Shown in pieces: positions 1-4,779 of a stretch of DNA of 10,032 bases. The notes beneath the pieces were generated by a model. The model worked only from the letters and a program-made list of their open reading frames with translations. It did no database searches and was not told the DNA's origin. Position numbers and translations under genes: made by a program. This DNA is from an uncultured Flavobacteriaceae bacterium (GTDB taxonomy: Bacteria; Bacteroidota; Bacteroidia; Flavobacteriales; Flavobacteriaceae). The DNA lies in the NCBI GenBank assembly GCA_945788155.1, contig CALZKX010000251.1:1-10032 (forward strand), given 5' to 3'. Position 1 is the stretch's first letter; each line of letters starts with the position of its first letter.

Positions 1-724
1 CGTAACCAACTACATCAAAAGGATGCGTGTCATAAACCATGTCGAATATTTCATCTTTCTTTTTTACCTTAATAACGAATTCGCCTTTTTCGTTATTTGT
101 TTCTAACTCATAGGGTTGGCGAATATCGCGCTCACAAAATGGCGAATGTTCTAATAGTTGACCAAACCAGTTACGGTATTGTTTTGGTGTGTAAATTGGT
201 GTATGAGATTCTACTATGAACAAGCGATTATTTTCTGTATTAAAATCAATTTTATAAATGATTCCTCTTGGAATAATTAAGTAATCCCCATATTTAAAAT
301 CTAAATTTCCGTAGATGGTTCTAAGCTTTCCAGAGCCTTTATGAATAAAAATCATTTCATCGGAATCTGTGTTTTTATAAAAATACTCGGTGGTAGATTT
401 TCTAGGTGCCGCCAATACAATATGGCAATCTGGGTTTGTTAAAACTATTTTTCTGCTTTCCAAAAAATCGTCTTCGGGTGCCACCTCAAATCCACGCAAT
501 CTATACGACTGTATGTTATTAGCTTTTGCGATTTTTGGTGCAACACTATATTGTGAACGAATTTCTTTAACCCGAGTTGGCCTATGTTCGTGATATGAAT
601 TGGTTGACATCCCATCAAAGCCAACGGTACCAAATAACTGCTCGTAATACAAGCTGCCATCTGGTTTTCTAAATTGAATATGACGCTTATGCGGAATGTT
701 TCCTAATTTATGGTAAAATGGCAT
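1..724 (-). CDS. hmgA: Homogentisate 1,2-dioxygenase, N-terminal part (runs off the window)
   Basis: The enzyme opens the ring of homogentisate to maleylacetoacetate with Fe(II) and O2, in the cytoplasmic tyrosine/phenylalanine degradation pathway. About 241 residues are readable from the ATG at 724-722; the frame stays open to base 2, so the C-terminal part, including the iron ligands, lies outside the window. The start MPFYHKLGNIPHKRHIQF is typical of the bacteroidotal enzyme. Further family stretches are LYYEQLFGTVGFDGMS, DEMIFIHKGSGKLRT, YGDYLIIPRG and NWFGQLLEHSPFCERD, followed by THPFDVVGY at the edge. No other start fits: the ATG lies at the family's usual N-terminus, and the region before it is A-rich without a Shine-Dalgarno site, as is normal in Bacteroidota. 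Family recognition is from memory of the conserved sequence. The gene diverges from the accessory region to its right. Confidence 0.95.
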   Translation of the reverse strand, partial: MPFYHKLGNIPHKRHIQFRKPDGSLYYEQLFGTVGFDGMSTNSYHEHRPTRVKEIRSQYSVAPKIAKANNIQSYRLRGFEVAPEDDFLESRKIVLTNPDCHIVLAAPRKSTTEYFYKNTDSDEMIFIHKGSGKLRTIYGNLDFKYGDYLIIPRGIIYKIDFNTENNRLFIVESHTPIYTPKQYRNWFGQLLEHSPFCERDIRQPYELETNNEKGEFVIKVKKKDEIFDMVYDTHPFDVVGY

Positions 725-759
725 TTTTTAAAATGTTTGTTTGTTTAATCGTTTATTTG

Positions 760-794
760 TTAGTTGCTCTCTTAGAACTAGGTACAGCAACTAA
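760..794. promoter_or_regulatory. 9-bp inverted repeat in the hmgA upstream region
   Basis: TTAGTTGCT (760-768) and AGCAACTAA (786-794) are perfect reverse complements separated by 17 nt, beginning 36 nt upstream of the hmgA start codon. This could be a hairpin in the hmgA 5' leader or an operator for a regulator of aromatic amino-acid catabolism. The symmetry is seen directly; the role is a guess. Confidence 0.35.
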
Positions 795-830
795 TACAAT
801 AAAATTTATACTAAGATAATTAATTAAAAG

Positions 831-850
831 ATTCCTGCCTACGCAGGAAT
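831..850. repeat. REP-like palindrome
   Basis: ATTCCTGCCTACGCAGGAAT has two perfect 8-bp arms around a CTAC loop and is much richer in G+C than the surrounding spacer. Short extragenic palindromes of this ATTCCTGC-n4-GCAGGAAT form are, as I recall, dispersed in many flavobacterial genomes and resemble REP elements. Only one copy lies in this window, so dispersal cannot be shown here. Confidence 0.5.
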
Positions 851-1017
851 AAGAAATATGCCAACTTACTCAGGATTTCTCTTGATAAGGTAATGTAGTA
901 ATACGAGATATTCTGTCCAGAATGGTGTCATAGTATCACAAATATCGTGAAAATTTATGGATAATTTAAAGCCTATAAATAACAATATGTAATTGTTAAT
1001 GAAATGTTAAATTTTAC

Positions 1018-1034
1018 TTACGGTTTTACCGTAA
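1018..1034. promoter_or_regulatory. Palindromic operator-like site, copy 1
   Basis: TTACGGTTTTACCGTAA is a perfect palindrome with 7-bp arms around TTT. Its 15-bp core recurs exactly at 2491-2505. Each copy stands 300-350 nt upstream of a small exported-protein gene. The size and symmetry suit a dimeric DNA-binding regulator. Just downstream are TTTG (1039-1042), resembling the Bacteroidota -33 box, and the string ATAGCT (1051-1056), which also follows copy 2. The regulator is unknown; a two-component or LuxR-type activator would be one possibility. Confidence 0.6.
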
Positions 1035-1088
1035 TTCCTTTGTGTTTATTATAGCTGCAAGGTGTAATTATTTTACAATTAATAAGTT

Positions 1089-1145
1089 ATGCAATTTTGT
1101 GTAGGAAAAATTTGTTTTTGTAAGCGTTTTTTTTTTACATTTTAA
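1089..1145 (+). CDS. Possible 18-codon upstream ORF in leader 1
   Basis: The ORF from ATG 1089 reads MQFCVGKICFCKRFFFTF and ends at TAA 1143-1145. It is reported because the corresponding place in leader 2 encodes M-S-C-A-G-K-I: the Cys codon lies 65 nt past the palindrome here and 64 nt in leader 2, and the C-x-G-K-I codons differ only at V/A and a silent Gly change. Translation is unproven. It could be a regulatory upstream peptide, a degraded remnant of a longer small gene, or coincidence of conserved RNA sequence. Confidence 0.2.
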   Translation: MQFCVGKICFCKRFFFTF

Positions 1146-1170
1146 ATGTCTAGAACTTATTATTGAGTTC

Positions 1171-1180
1171 TGTTAGAAGT
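1171..1180 (+). repeat. Anti-repeat in leader 1
   Basis: TGTTAGAAGT is the exact reverse complement of ACTTCTAACA at 1265-1274, the core of the direct repeats downstream. It can pair with the first repeat over 10 bp and with the second (1280-1288) over 9 bp, which could form alternative long-range stems enclosing the terminator-like hairpin. Confidence 0.5.
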
Positions 1181-1213
1181 CTCATCAATATGTAATGGAC
1201 AAGTGACTAGTCT

Positions 1214-1233
1214 AAAACTGGCGTCGGTTTTTT
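1214..1233 (+). terminator. Terminator-like hairpin inside leader 1
   Basis: AAAACTG-GCGT-CGGTTTT forms a 7-bp stem (one G-T pair) with a 4-nt loop and runs into seven T (1227-1233). It is small and not very stable. Leader 2 has a hairpin with a T-tail at a comparable distance from its palindrome (181 versus 195 nt), which makes premature termination or attenuation more believable than either site alone. Confidence 0.35.
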
Positions 1234-1261
1234 AAATGTCCCTAAACTGACTTAATAGCAT

Positions 1262-1288
1262 AAAACTTCTAACACAAAAACTTCTAAC
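1262..1288 (+). repeat. Two direct repeats of 15-nt period before the lipoprotein gene
   Basis: AAAACTTCTAAC occurs at 1262-1273 and 1277-1288, a period of exactly 15 nt. Both copies are complementary to the upstream anti-repeat at 1171-1180. Leader 2 has a different repeat of about 15-nt period at the matching place. Confidence 0.6.
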
Positions 1289-1347
1289 GTTTTGTTTAAC
1301 CAGTTTGTTGTACTAACTATAATACAGCTGACCAAAATTTAGAAATT

Positions 1348-2049
1348 ATGAATATCTTTAAATTTTTTAGAAAATCCTCTTTCATTATTTTTTCATCAAT
1401 GCTAATTTTCATTGTGTCTTGTACTCAATATGATTTAAATTCATCAAATCAGAGTTTTGATTATAGTTCACACATTTCTTTTATATCTAATAAAAGTATA
1501 ATTAATTCATTGATTTCTACAAAATATTCTAAATCAATCTCCACAAAAGAGATTAGTCAAGATATCCTAAACAAAGTTAATATTGAATTAGGAACCAATA
1601 TTGCTTATTCGGATTTAGCTTTAGATTTAGCAGATTTTAAGAGAGATGAAATACTAAGCATAAGCTTAGAACTAGGGTGGGTAAATCAAAGAGATATTGA
1701 TTTGAATAATATCTTTTTAAATGATTTACAAACTCATAATTTTGATTATGCATTGGATAACTTTGAAAATGCTGTTCTTAACCTTGAGCTAACAAAAGAT
1801 GAGTTTGAAAAATTAAATTTTTTTGCTAATTTAGTAAAAAGCATTAATTATCAATACCCTGACTTGTTTGATTTACAAAACTCGCAACAAGCTAGAGGTT
1901 TTTGGGCTTGTGCTGGAGCAACTCTTGCTTTAGCAGCAGCCACAGCTGGTTTATCATCATGTTTAACAGTAGTTGCTTGTGCAGGAGCTTTCCTTTTACA
2001 TGTTGTTGCAATGACTAATTTCGCAGATAAATGCATTCCTAAAAAATGA
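1348..2049 (+). CDS. Predicted lipoprotein with hydrophobic, cysteine-containing C-terminal segment
   Basis: No family is recognised in this 233-residue protein. It opens with a basic, hydrophobic signal (residues 4-24) and a lipobox-like FIVS-C with Cys25, so it is probably a lipoprotein exported by Sec. Residues 26-183 are polar and acidic, with likely helices. From about residue 184 (GFWACAGATLALAAA) to 223 it is strongly hydrophobic and Ala/Gly-rich, with Cys at 188, 205 and 211, then Cys229 and a PKK tail. The tail recalls hydrophobic bacteriocin-like domains, halocin C8 loosely included, but only by general composition. A C-terminal membrane helix or hairpin is the plain alternative. 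It starts at ATG 1348 after AAATTTAGAAATT, a context closely resembling that of the peptide gene at 2856. The next gene follows after 40 nt and may be its partner. Confidence 0.8.
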   Translation: MNIFKFFRKSSFIIFSSMLIFIVSCTQYDLNSSNQSFDYSSHISFISNKSIINSLISTKYSKSISTKEISQDILNKVNIELGTNIAYSDLALDLADFKRDEILSISLELGWVNQRDIDLNNIFLNDLQTHNFDYALDNFENAVLNLELTKDEFEKLNFFANLVKSINYQYPDLFDLQNSQQARGFWACAGATLALAAATAGLSSCLTVVACAGAFLLHVVAMTNFADKCIPKK

Positions 2050-2089
2050 AGAATAATAAAAATAGTATTATAACTAAAAATCTATTGTT

Positions 2090-2302
2090 ATGTGGAAACT
2101 ATCAAAATTGACTTTATTCATAATAATTTGTACAATGTCAGTATCTGCGGGTATCTCAATAATATTTATTAATTGGGATGTGTTTGAGTCTGGAAAAGGT
2201 GTTTTAAAAGAACTCATGCAGCCTGTTTTATTTATATTATTAGGCTTGTATTTCTTGTTCCCCTATGTTAAGAGACTTAAAGAAGAATCAAGTTCAGAAT
2301 AA
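2090..2302 (+). CDS. Small two-helix membrane protein
   Basis: This 70-residue protein has no recognised family. It has two predicted membrane segments, about residues 7-27 and 44-60, a short polar loop (WDVFESGKG) and a charged C-terminal tail (KRLKEESSSE). Basic residues at both ends suggest that both termini face the cytoplasm. It follows the lipoprotein gene by 40 nt in the same direction with no hairpin between them, so the two are probably co-transcribed. Size and topology resemble many bacteriocin immunity proteins, which, with the bacteriocin-like tail of its neighbour, suggests a protection role. That is inference only; small two-helix proteins have many functions. Confidence 0.7.
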   Translation: MWKLSKLTLFIIICTMSVSAGISIIFINWDVFESGKGVLKELMQPVLFILLGLYFLFPYVKRLKEESSSE

Positions 2303-2490
2303 TGAGTTATTAAGGGTTTCAAGTAAAAACACAGCTAGTATGTATCCAAGTAAAAAAGTTTGCGTCTTTTCAGTTATGTTTATATAATCGTGCTTTTAAT
2401 TAAAACAAATTTTATTGATTCTTGAAGGATCATCTTGAGTCTTTTAAAACCAAAATCCAATATTAAAAAGAGCTAAAAAATATTTTCAAT
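2303..2490. other. Non-coding spacer between the two modules
   Basis: No gene was seen. It contains a direct repeat CAAGTAAAAA at 2320-2329 and 2347-2356, and the diverged copy of the patatin 3' end listed separately. No clear terminator follows the 70-residue gene; only a weak AATAA/TTATT hairpin spans its stop codon. Confidence 0.5.
2405..2469 (-). pseudogene. Diverged copy of the patatin gene 3' end and its downstream spacer
   Basis: Bases 2444-2469 match 7478-7503 at 25 of 26 positions, in the same orientation. In the second copy these bases are the last codons of the patatin gene. On the minus strand the first copy reads ALFNIGFWF and a stop, beside FFNIGFWF-stop in the intact gene. Similarity continues weakly to the left: ATCATCTTGA (2429-2438) versus ATCTTCTTGA (7451-7460), and ACAAATT (2405-2411) versus 7423-7429 just after the receptor gene stop. 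No open frame precedes the fragment on the minus strand: a TGA lies 12 codons before its stop. It is either a gene-end remnant or one end of a mobile or duplicated segment. Confidence 0.5.
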
Positions 2491-2505
2491 TACGGTTTTA
2501 CCGTA
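2491..2505. promoter_or_regulatory. Palindromic operator-like site, copy 2
   Basis: TACGGTTTTACCGTA is a perfect palindrome with 6-bp arms around TTT, identical to the core at 1019-1033. It stands 350 nt upstream of the secreted-peptide gene. Here too ATAGCT follows downstream (2516-2521), and again at 2541-2546. Two exact copies in the only two long non-coding regions, each before a small exported product, suggest a shared regulator. Confidence 0.6.
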
Positions 2506-2562
2506 GTTTTCAATAATAGCTATAAGTACAAAGCCTAAAAATAGCTAAAAAACTTATTAACA

Positions 2563-2727
2563 ATGAGTTGTGCCGGGAAAATTGTTAAAATATTTTGTGG
2601 TTTAGCGTATTTTTTTTTAGGTTTGTCTTGTTGTAAATTTTATTATAGACTCCTCACAAGGCGGTTTATGGTAAGTTTACGGCAACAATGGATTGACCCA
2701 AAAAATAGTCAGCTGACTTATTTTTAA
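2563..2727 (+). CDS. Possible 54-residue small membrane protein or upstream ORF
   Basis: The frame from ATG 2563 to TAA 2725-2727 encodes 54 residues. It begins MSCAGKIVKIFCGLAYFF, continues with LGLSCC, then a basic part (YYRLLTRR) and ends WIDPKNSQLTYF. Residues 7-24 could form a membrane segment or a crude lipoprotein signal. It lies inside leader 2 and its stop sits in the terminator-like hairpin. The leader 1 equivalent is cut to 18 codons, so either the RNA rather than the protein is conserved, or leader 1 has lost the gene. No family is recognised. Confidence 0.3.
   Translation: MSCAGKIVKIFCGLAYFFLGLSCCKFYYRLLTRRFMVSLRQQWIDPKNSQLTYF
2656..2662 (+). repeat. Anti-repeat in leader 2
   Basis: ACAAGGC is the exact reverse complement of GCCTTGT, which occurs five times downstream (2729-2794). 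It lies 52 nt past the AGCG landmark; the leader 1 anti-repeat lies 48 nt past its own AGCG. Confidence 0.45.
2700..2725 (+). terminator. Terminator-like hairpin inside leader 2
   Basis: The core AGTCAGCTGACT (2707-2718) is a perfect 12-bp palindrome flanked by AAAAAAT on the left and TATTTTT on the right, so the stem extends with one bulged T and ends in a T-run (2721-2725). The A-tract/T-tract form would suit an intrinsic terminator on either strand. It lies before the direct repeats and the peptide gene, so it may act as an attenuator. Confidence 0.4.
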
Positions 2728-2728
2728 A

Positions 2729-2794
2729 GCCTTGTAACCTGTAGCCTTGTAACTTGTAGCCTTGTTAAACAGCCTTGTAATTTTTAAGCCTTGT
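2729..2794 (+). repeat. Five GCCTTGT repeats of about 15-nt period
   Basis: GCCTTGT begins at 2729, 2744, 2759, 2772 and 2788 (spacings 15, 15, 13, 16). The full unit is close to AGCCTTGTAACYTGT, with an underlying 7-8-nt TTGTARC pattern, so slippage could have made it. Every copy is complementary to the anti-repeat at 2656-2662. The repeats are shorter and closer together than CRISPR repeats and have no spacers. Confidence 0.65.
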
Positions 2795-2813
2795 TAAAAA
2801 CATTTTATTAACC

Positions 2814-2840
2814 AACCTATGATAGGTAATGACATAGGTT
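2814..2840 (+). promoter_or_regulatory. Alternative hairpins just before the peptide start codon
   Basis: AACCTATG (2814-2821) and CATAGGTT (2833-2840) are perfect 8-bp arms with an 11-nt loop, ending 15 nt before ATG 2856. The left arm also belongs to a tight palindrome CCTATGATAGG (2816-2826). The two structures exclude each other, so a translational switch is conceivable. Confidence 0.4.
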
Positions 2841-2855
2841 TAAATTTTAAAAATT

Positions 2856-3056
2856 ATGAAAAATGTATTTTTAACATTAGTATTTGTTTTAGGAACTGCA
2901 ACAAGTTTTGCGGGAAGTAATTTAATTATTAGTGATCTTACCTGTATTACTGTTACAACATCTTGTGGCATTGTAGGAACGGTATGTGATTACACTACTG
3001 AAGGACTTCTGGAGGGAGCATTAGAACTAGATAGATGGGTTTGTGCTAAACAGTAA
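2856..3056 (+). CDS. Small secreted cysteine-containing peptide
   Basis: This 66-residue protein has no recognised family. Residues 1-19 are a clear Sec signal peptide (MKNVFLTLVFVLGTATSFA, cleavage likely after A19). The mature part of about 47 residues is acidic and carries Cys at 30, 37, 44 and 63, within TCITVTTSCGIVGTVC and then WVCAKQ at the end. Cysteines spaced 7, 7 and 19 apart suggest disulfides or metal or adduct binding outside the cytoplasm. It resembles the many short exported flavobacterial peptides without known function. The C-x(6)-C and the late Cys near a basic tail loosely recall the C-terminus of the lipoprotein at 1348-2049. The start context AAATTTTAAAAATTATG nearly repeats that gene's. 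A hairpin with T-tail follows, then the GLPGLI/receptor operon, so it may be made in excess over that operon. Confidence 0.75.
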   Translation: MKNVFLTLVFVLGTATSFAGSNLIISDLTCITVTTSCGIVGTVCDYTTEGLLEGALELDRWVCAKQ

Positions 3057-3067
3057 GATTGCTTAAT

Positions 3068-3104
3068 AAGCAGACGGTTTCTAATATATGCACTGTCTGC
3101 TTTT
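3068..3104 (+). terminator. Hairpin with T-tail between the peptide and GLPGLI genes
   Basis: AAGCAGAC (3068-3075) pairs with GTCTGCTT (3095-3102), and the stem extends inward by a G-T, a G-C and a T-A pair to 11 bp with a 13-nt loop. Four T follow from 3101. It starts 12 nt after the peptide stop and ends 12 nt before the next ATG. It is probably a partial terminator or mRNA 3'-end stabiliser, since the spacer of 59 nt leaves little room for another promoter. Confidence 0.55.
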
Positions 3105-3115
3105 AGATTAAAACT

Positions 3116-3928
3116 ATGAGGAAAAAATTATTATTTATACTTCTTTCATTTATTGTTAGTTGTTTATATAGTCAAGAAAGAATAGTTGATACTACAATAT
3201 ATAGGGCTTACTATAAGTTGATTTATCAACAAGATTCAACTAATGTTGATAGTATGGGAGAAGAAAGAATGACGCTCCTAATTGGAAAATCATATTCTCT
3301 TTTTCAAAGTGAAAATAATAGATTTAATGATTCTTTGTTGTATTCTCTATCAAAAATTGACATTGAAAATGCTCAACAAGCAGTTGACATTGCTTTATCT
3401 TTAAAGAAAAATACTAGATTTAAGTTTAAAATAGTAAAAACCTTAAACCGCCTAATTGTTTTTGATAAAATAACTACAGATAAATTTATCTACGAAGAAA
3501 AAAATAAATTAAAATGGCAAATCACTAATGACGCTAAACTAATTAATAATTATTTGTGTCAAAAAGCAACAACAACTTTTGGTGGTAGAAATTATATAGC
3601 TTGGTTTACAAACGAAATACCAATTAGTGATGGGCCTTATAAGTTTAAAGGACTTCCTGGTTTGATTATTAAAATTTATGACCAAGAAAAGCATTATGAT
3701 TTTGAGCTTTTTAGTTTTAAAAAATATGTGTCCTTTTTAGAAGTAAATTTTAAGAAAGCTCAAAAAACTAGCAAACAAGACTATTTTAGAGCTTATAAAA
3801 ATTTTAAAACCAATATTGTAGCTCAATTAGAACAACGAGGAATTTATCTTGATGATGATGAAGCAACAAAAGTTAAACAGAGGGTTAAAAAAACAATGAA
3901 TAATGAAATTGAATTGAAATTTGATTAA
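3116..3928 (+). CDS. GLPGLI family protein, first copy
   Basis: This exported protein of the GLPGLI family (PF09697/TIGR01200) has 270 residues, a usual length. The family is common in Bacteroidota and its biochemical role is not known. A signal peptide covers about residues 1-19 (MRKKLLFILLSFIVSCLYS). The family core is WQITND (134-139), CQKATTTFGGR (148-158), WFTNEIP (163-169), DGPYKF (172-177) and GLPGLI (179-184). After it comes a Lys-rich, probably helical tail (about 212-264). Cys16 falls inside the hydrophobic signal but is not in a good lipobox. The next gene is a paralogue 38 nt on, and the receptor-like gene then follows, a common neighbourhood for this family. A role in the periplasm or outer membrane with that receptor is inference. 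Confidence 0.9.
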   Translation: MRKKLLFILLSFIVSCLYSQERIVDTTIYRAYYKLIYQQDSTNVDSMGEERMTLLIGKSYSLFQSENNRFNDSLLYSLSKIDIENAQQAVDIALSLKKNTRFKFKIVKTLNRLIVFDKITTDKFIYEEKNKLKWQITNDAKLINNYLCQKATTTFGGRNYIAWFTNEIPISDGPYKFKGLPGLIIKIYDQEKHYDFELFSFKKYVSFLEVNFKKAQKTSKQDYFRAYKNFKTNIVAQLEQRGIYLDDDEATKVKQRVKKTMNNEIELKFD

Positions 3929-3966
3929 TTTGTAAGGGCTATCATTTTATTATCAATTCCTAAAAA

Positions 3967-4776
3967 ATGAAAAAAAATATCTATTTCTTAATTATAGTAT
4001 TTGCATCAATACAATCGTACTCTCAAAATGTCACTAAAATTGACAATGCTACATATAGATGTGAATACCTTATAACATACCAATTGGATTCAACGAATGT
4101 AAGCAACAAGCTTTCAGAAACAATGCTTTTGTTAATTGGAAGCAAAACTTCGAAATTTTTAAGTTTAACGACTTTTTTAAAAGATTCCATTAAAGAACAT
4201 AGTAAATCGTCATCAAATTTAACACAACTAATGGCTGTGCCTAAAACTGCATTTAATCATACCATTTTTAAAAACTACCCACAGGGACAAATAACAAGTA
4301 CTGAGTATATTATTAGGGACCATTACAAATACGAAGAACCTATAAACCTTTTTAATTGGAAAATTACCAACGATACTAAAACAATATCTGGCTACAATTG
4401 CCAAAAGGCTACAACCACTTTTGCTGGCAGAGACTATGTGGCATGGTTTACTAACGAAATACCAATGCCTGATGGGCCTTATAAGTTTAATGGGCTTCCT
4501 GGGTTAATAGTTAAAATTAATGATACTAAAAACCATTATGAGTACAAACTAACTAGATTTAAAAAAATTACTGGTAATATTGGATTTATAGAGAGAAATT
4601 ATATTAAAACCACAAAAAAAGAATTTAAAAAAGTTAAAAAAGAATTTTCTAATAACGTAATTGAAAAATTGCAGCAAAATGGTTTTACTATTACCTCTAT
4701 GAACGCTTCTGAAAAAAAGAATTTTCAAAAAAGGTTTAATAAAAAAAATAACCCTATAGAAAAAGATAACGAATAA
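3967..4776 (+). CDS. GLPGLI family protein, second copy
   Basis: A 269-residue paralogue of the preceding gene with the same layout: signal peptide 1-19 (ending SIQSYS-Q), WKITND (131-136), CQKATTTFAGR (145-155), WFTNEIP (160-166), DGPYKF (169-174), GLPGLI (176-181), and a Lys-rich tail. Over the 70-residue core from WQITND/WKITND to FKK, 48 positions are identical by hand count, while residues 45-125 of the two proteins differ strongly. This suggests a tandem duplication followed by divergence of the N-terminal half. The stop codon is only 3 nt before the receptor gene's ATG, which indicates translational coupling. Function is unknown, as for the family. Confidence 0.9.
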   Translation: MKKNIYFLIIVFASIQSYSQNVTKIDNATYRCEYLITYQLDSTNVSNKLSETMLLLIGSKTSKFLSLTTFLKDSIKEHSKSSSNLTQLMAVPKTAFNHTIFKNYPQGQITSTEYIIRDHYKYEEPINLFNWKITNDTKTISGYNCQKATTTFAGRDYVAWFTNEIPMPDGPYKFNGLPGLIVKINDTKNHYEYKLTRFKKITGNIGFIERNYIKTTKKEFKKVKKEFSNNVIEKLQQNGFTITSMNASEKKNFQKRFNKKNNPIEKDNE

Positions 4777-4779
4777 CTT

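Larger units (their letters stand above)
725..1017. other. Non-coding spacer upstream of hmgA with several inverted repeats
   Basis: No credible gene was seen on either strand. The stretch is AT-rich and holds four perfect inverted repeats. Those at 760-794 and 831-850 are listed separately. The other two are ATTCTG-TC-CAGAAT at 910-923 and TAACAAT-ATGTA-ATTGTTA at 980-998. The hmgA promoter must lie here on the minus strand, but no convincing TTTG / TAnnTTTG pair (the Bacteroidota sigma-A consensus) was found. The nearest -7-like string is TAAATTTT, the complement of about 801-808. Confidence 0.5.
1035..1233 (+). ncRNA. Leader 1: candidate structured RNA between palindrome and terminator-like hairpin
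   Basis: This stretch aligns by eye with 2506-2725. Shared in order are a TTGTG followed by GGAAAAATT/GGGAAAATT block, GTAAGCG/TTTAGCG followed by a run of 9-10 T, TGTCT, TTATTAT, an anti-repeat, TAATGG/TTATGG plus AAG, and a terminator-like hairpin. It also holds a hairpin AGAACT/AGTTCT (1152-1157 with 1166-1171) abutting the anti-repeat TGTTAGAAGT (1171-1180). It could be a 5' untranslated leader with an attenuator, or a separate small RNA ending near 1233. Neither end is defined experimentally. Confidence 0.45.
2506..2725 (+). ncRNA. Leader 2: candidate structured RNA between palindrome and terminator-like hairpin
   Basis: This is the counterpart of leader 1, with the same order of elements: GGGAAAATT block, TTTAGCG followed by a T-run (2610-2618), TGTCT (2624-2628), TTATTAT, an anti-repeat (2656-2662), TTATGG plus AAG, and a terminator-like hairpin (2700-2725). 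Unlike leader 1 it keeps one frame open through most of its length (2563-2727). It may be an untranslated leader, a separate small RNA, or a small coding gene. Confidence 0.45.

Noticed and set aside
390..660. Open frames of 67 and 71 codons within hmgA
   Set aside because: Both overlap the conserved hmgA frame in other frames and show no start context or family sequence.
1035..1233. Leaders considered as a retron, a diversity-generating element or a known riboswitch
   Set aside because: No reverse transcriptase or variable/template repeat pair is present, and no known riboswitch core was recognised in either leader.
1851..2036. 61-codon minus-strand frame opposite the lipoprotein C-terminus
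   Set aside because: It is antisense to the Ala-rich segment of the lipoprotein and has no independent support.
2320..2356. CAAGTAAAAA direct repeat considered as a target-site duplication
   Set aside because: The copies are only 27 nt apart with nothing resembling an insertion between them; a chance or slippage repeat in AT-rich spacer is simpler.
2729..2794. Repeats considered as a CRISPR array or integron attC site
   Set aside because: Units of about 15 nt without 25-40 nt spacers are not CRISPR, no cas gene is present, and the paired core sites of attC could not be placed; no integrase lies in the window.
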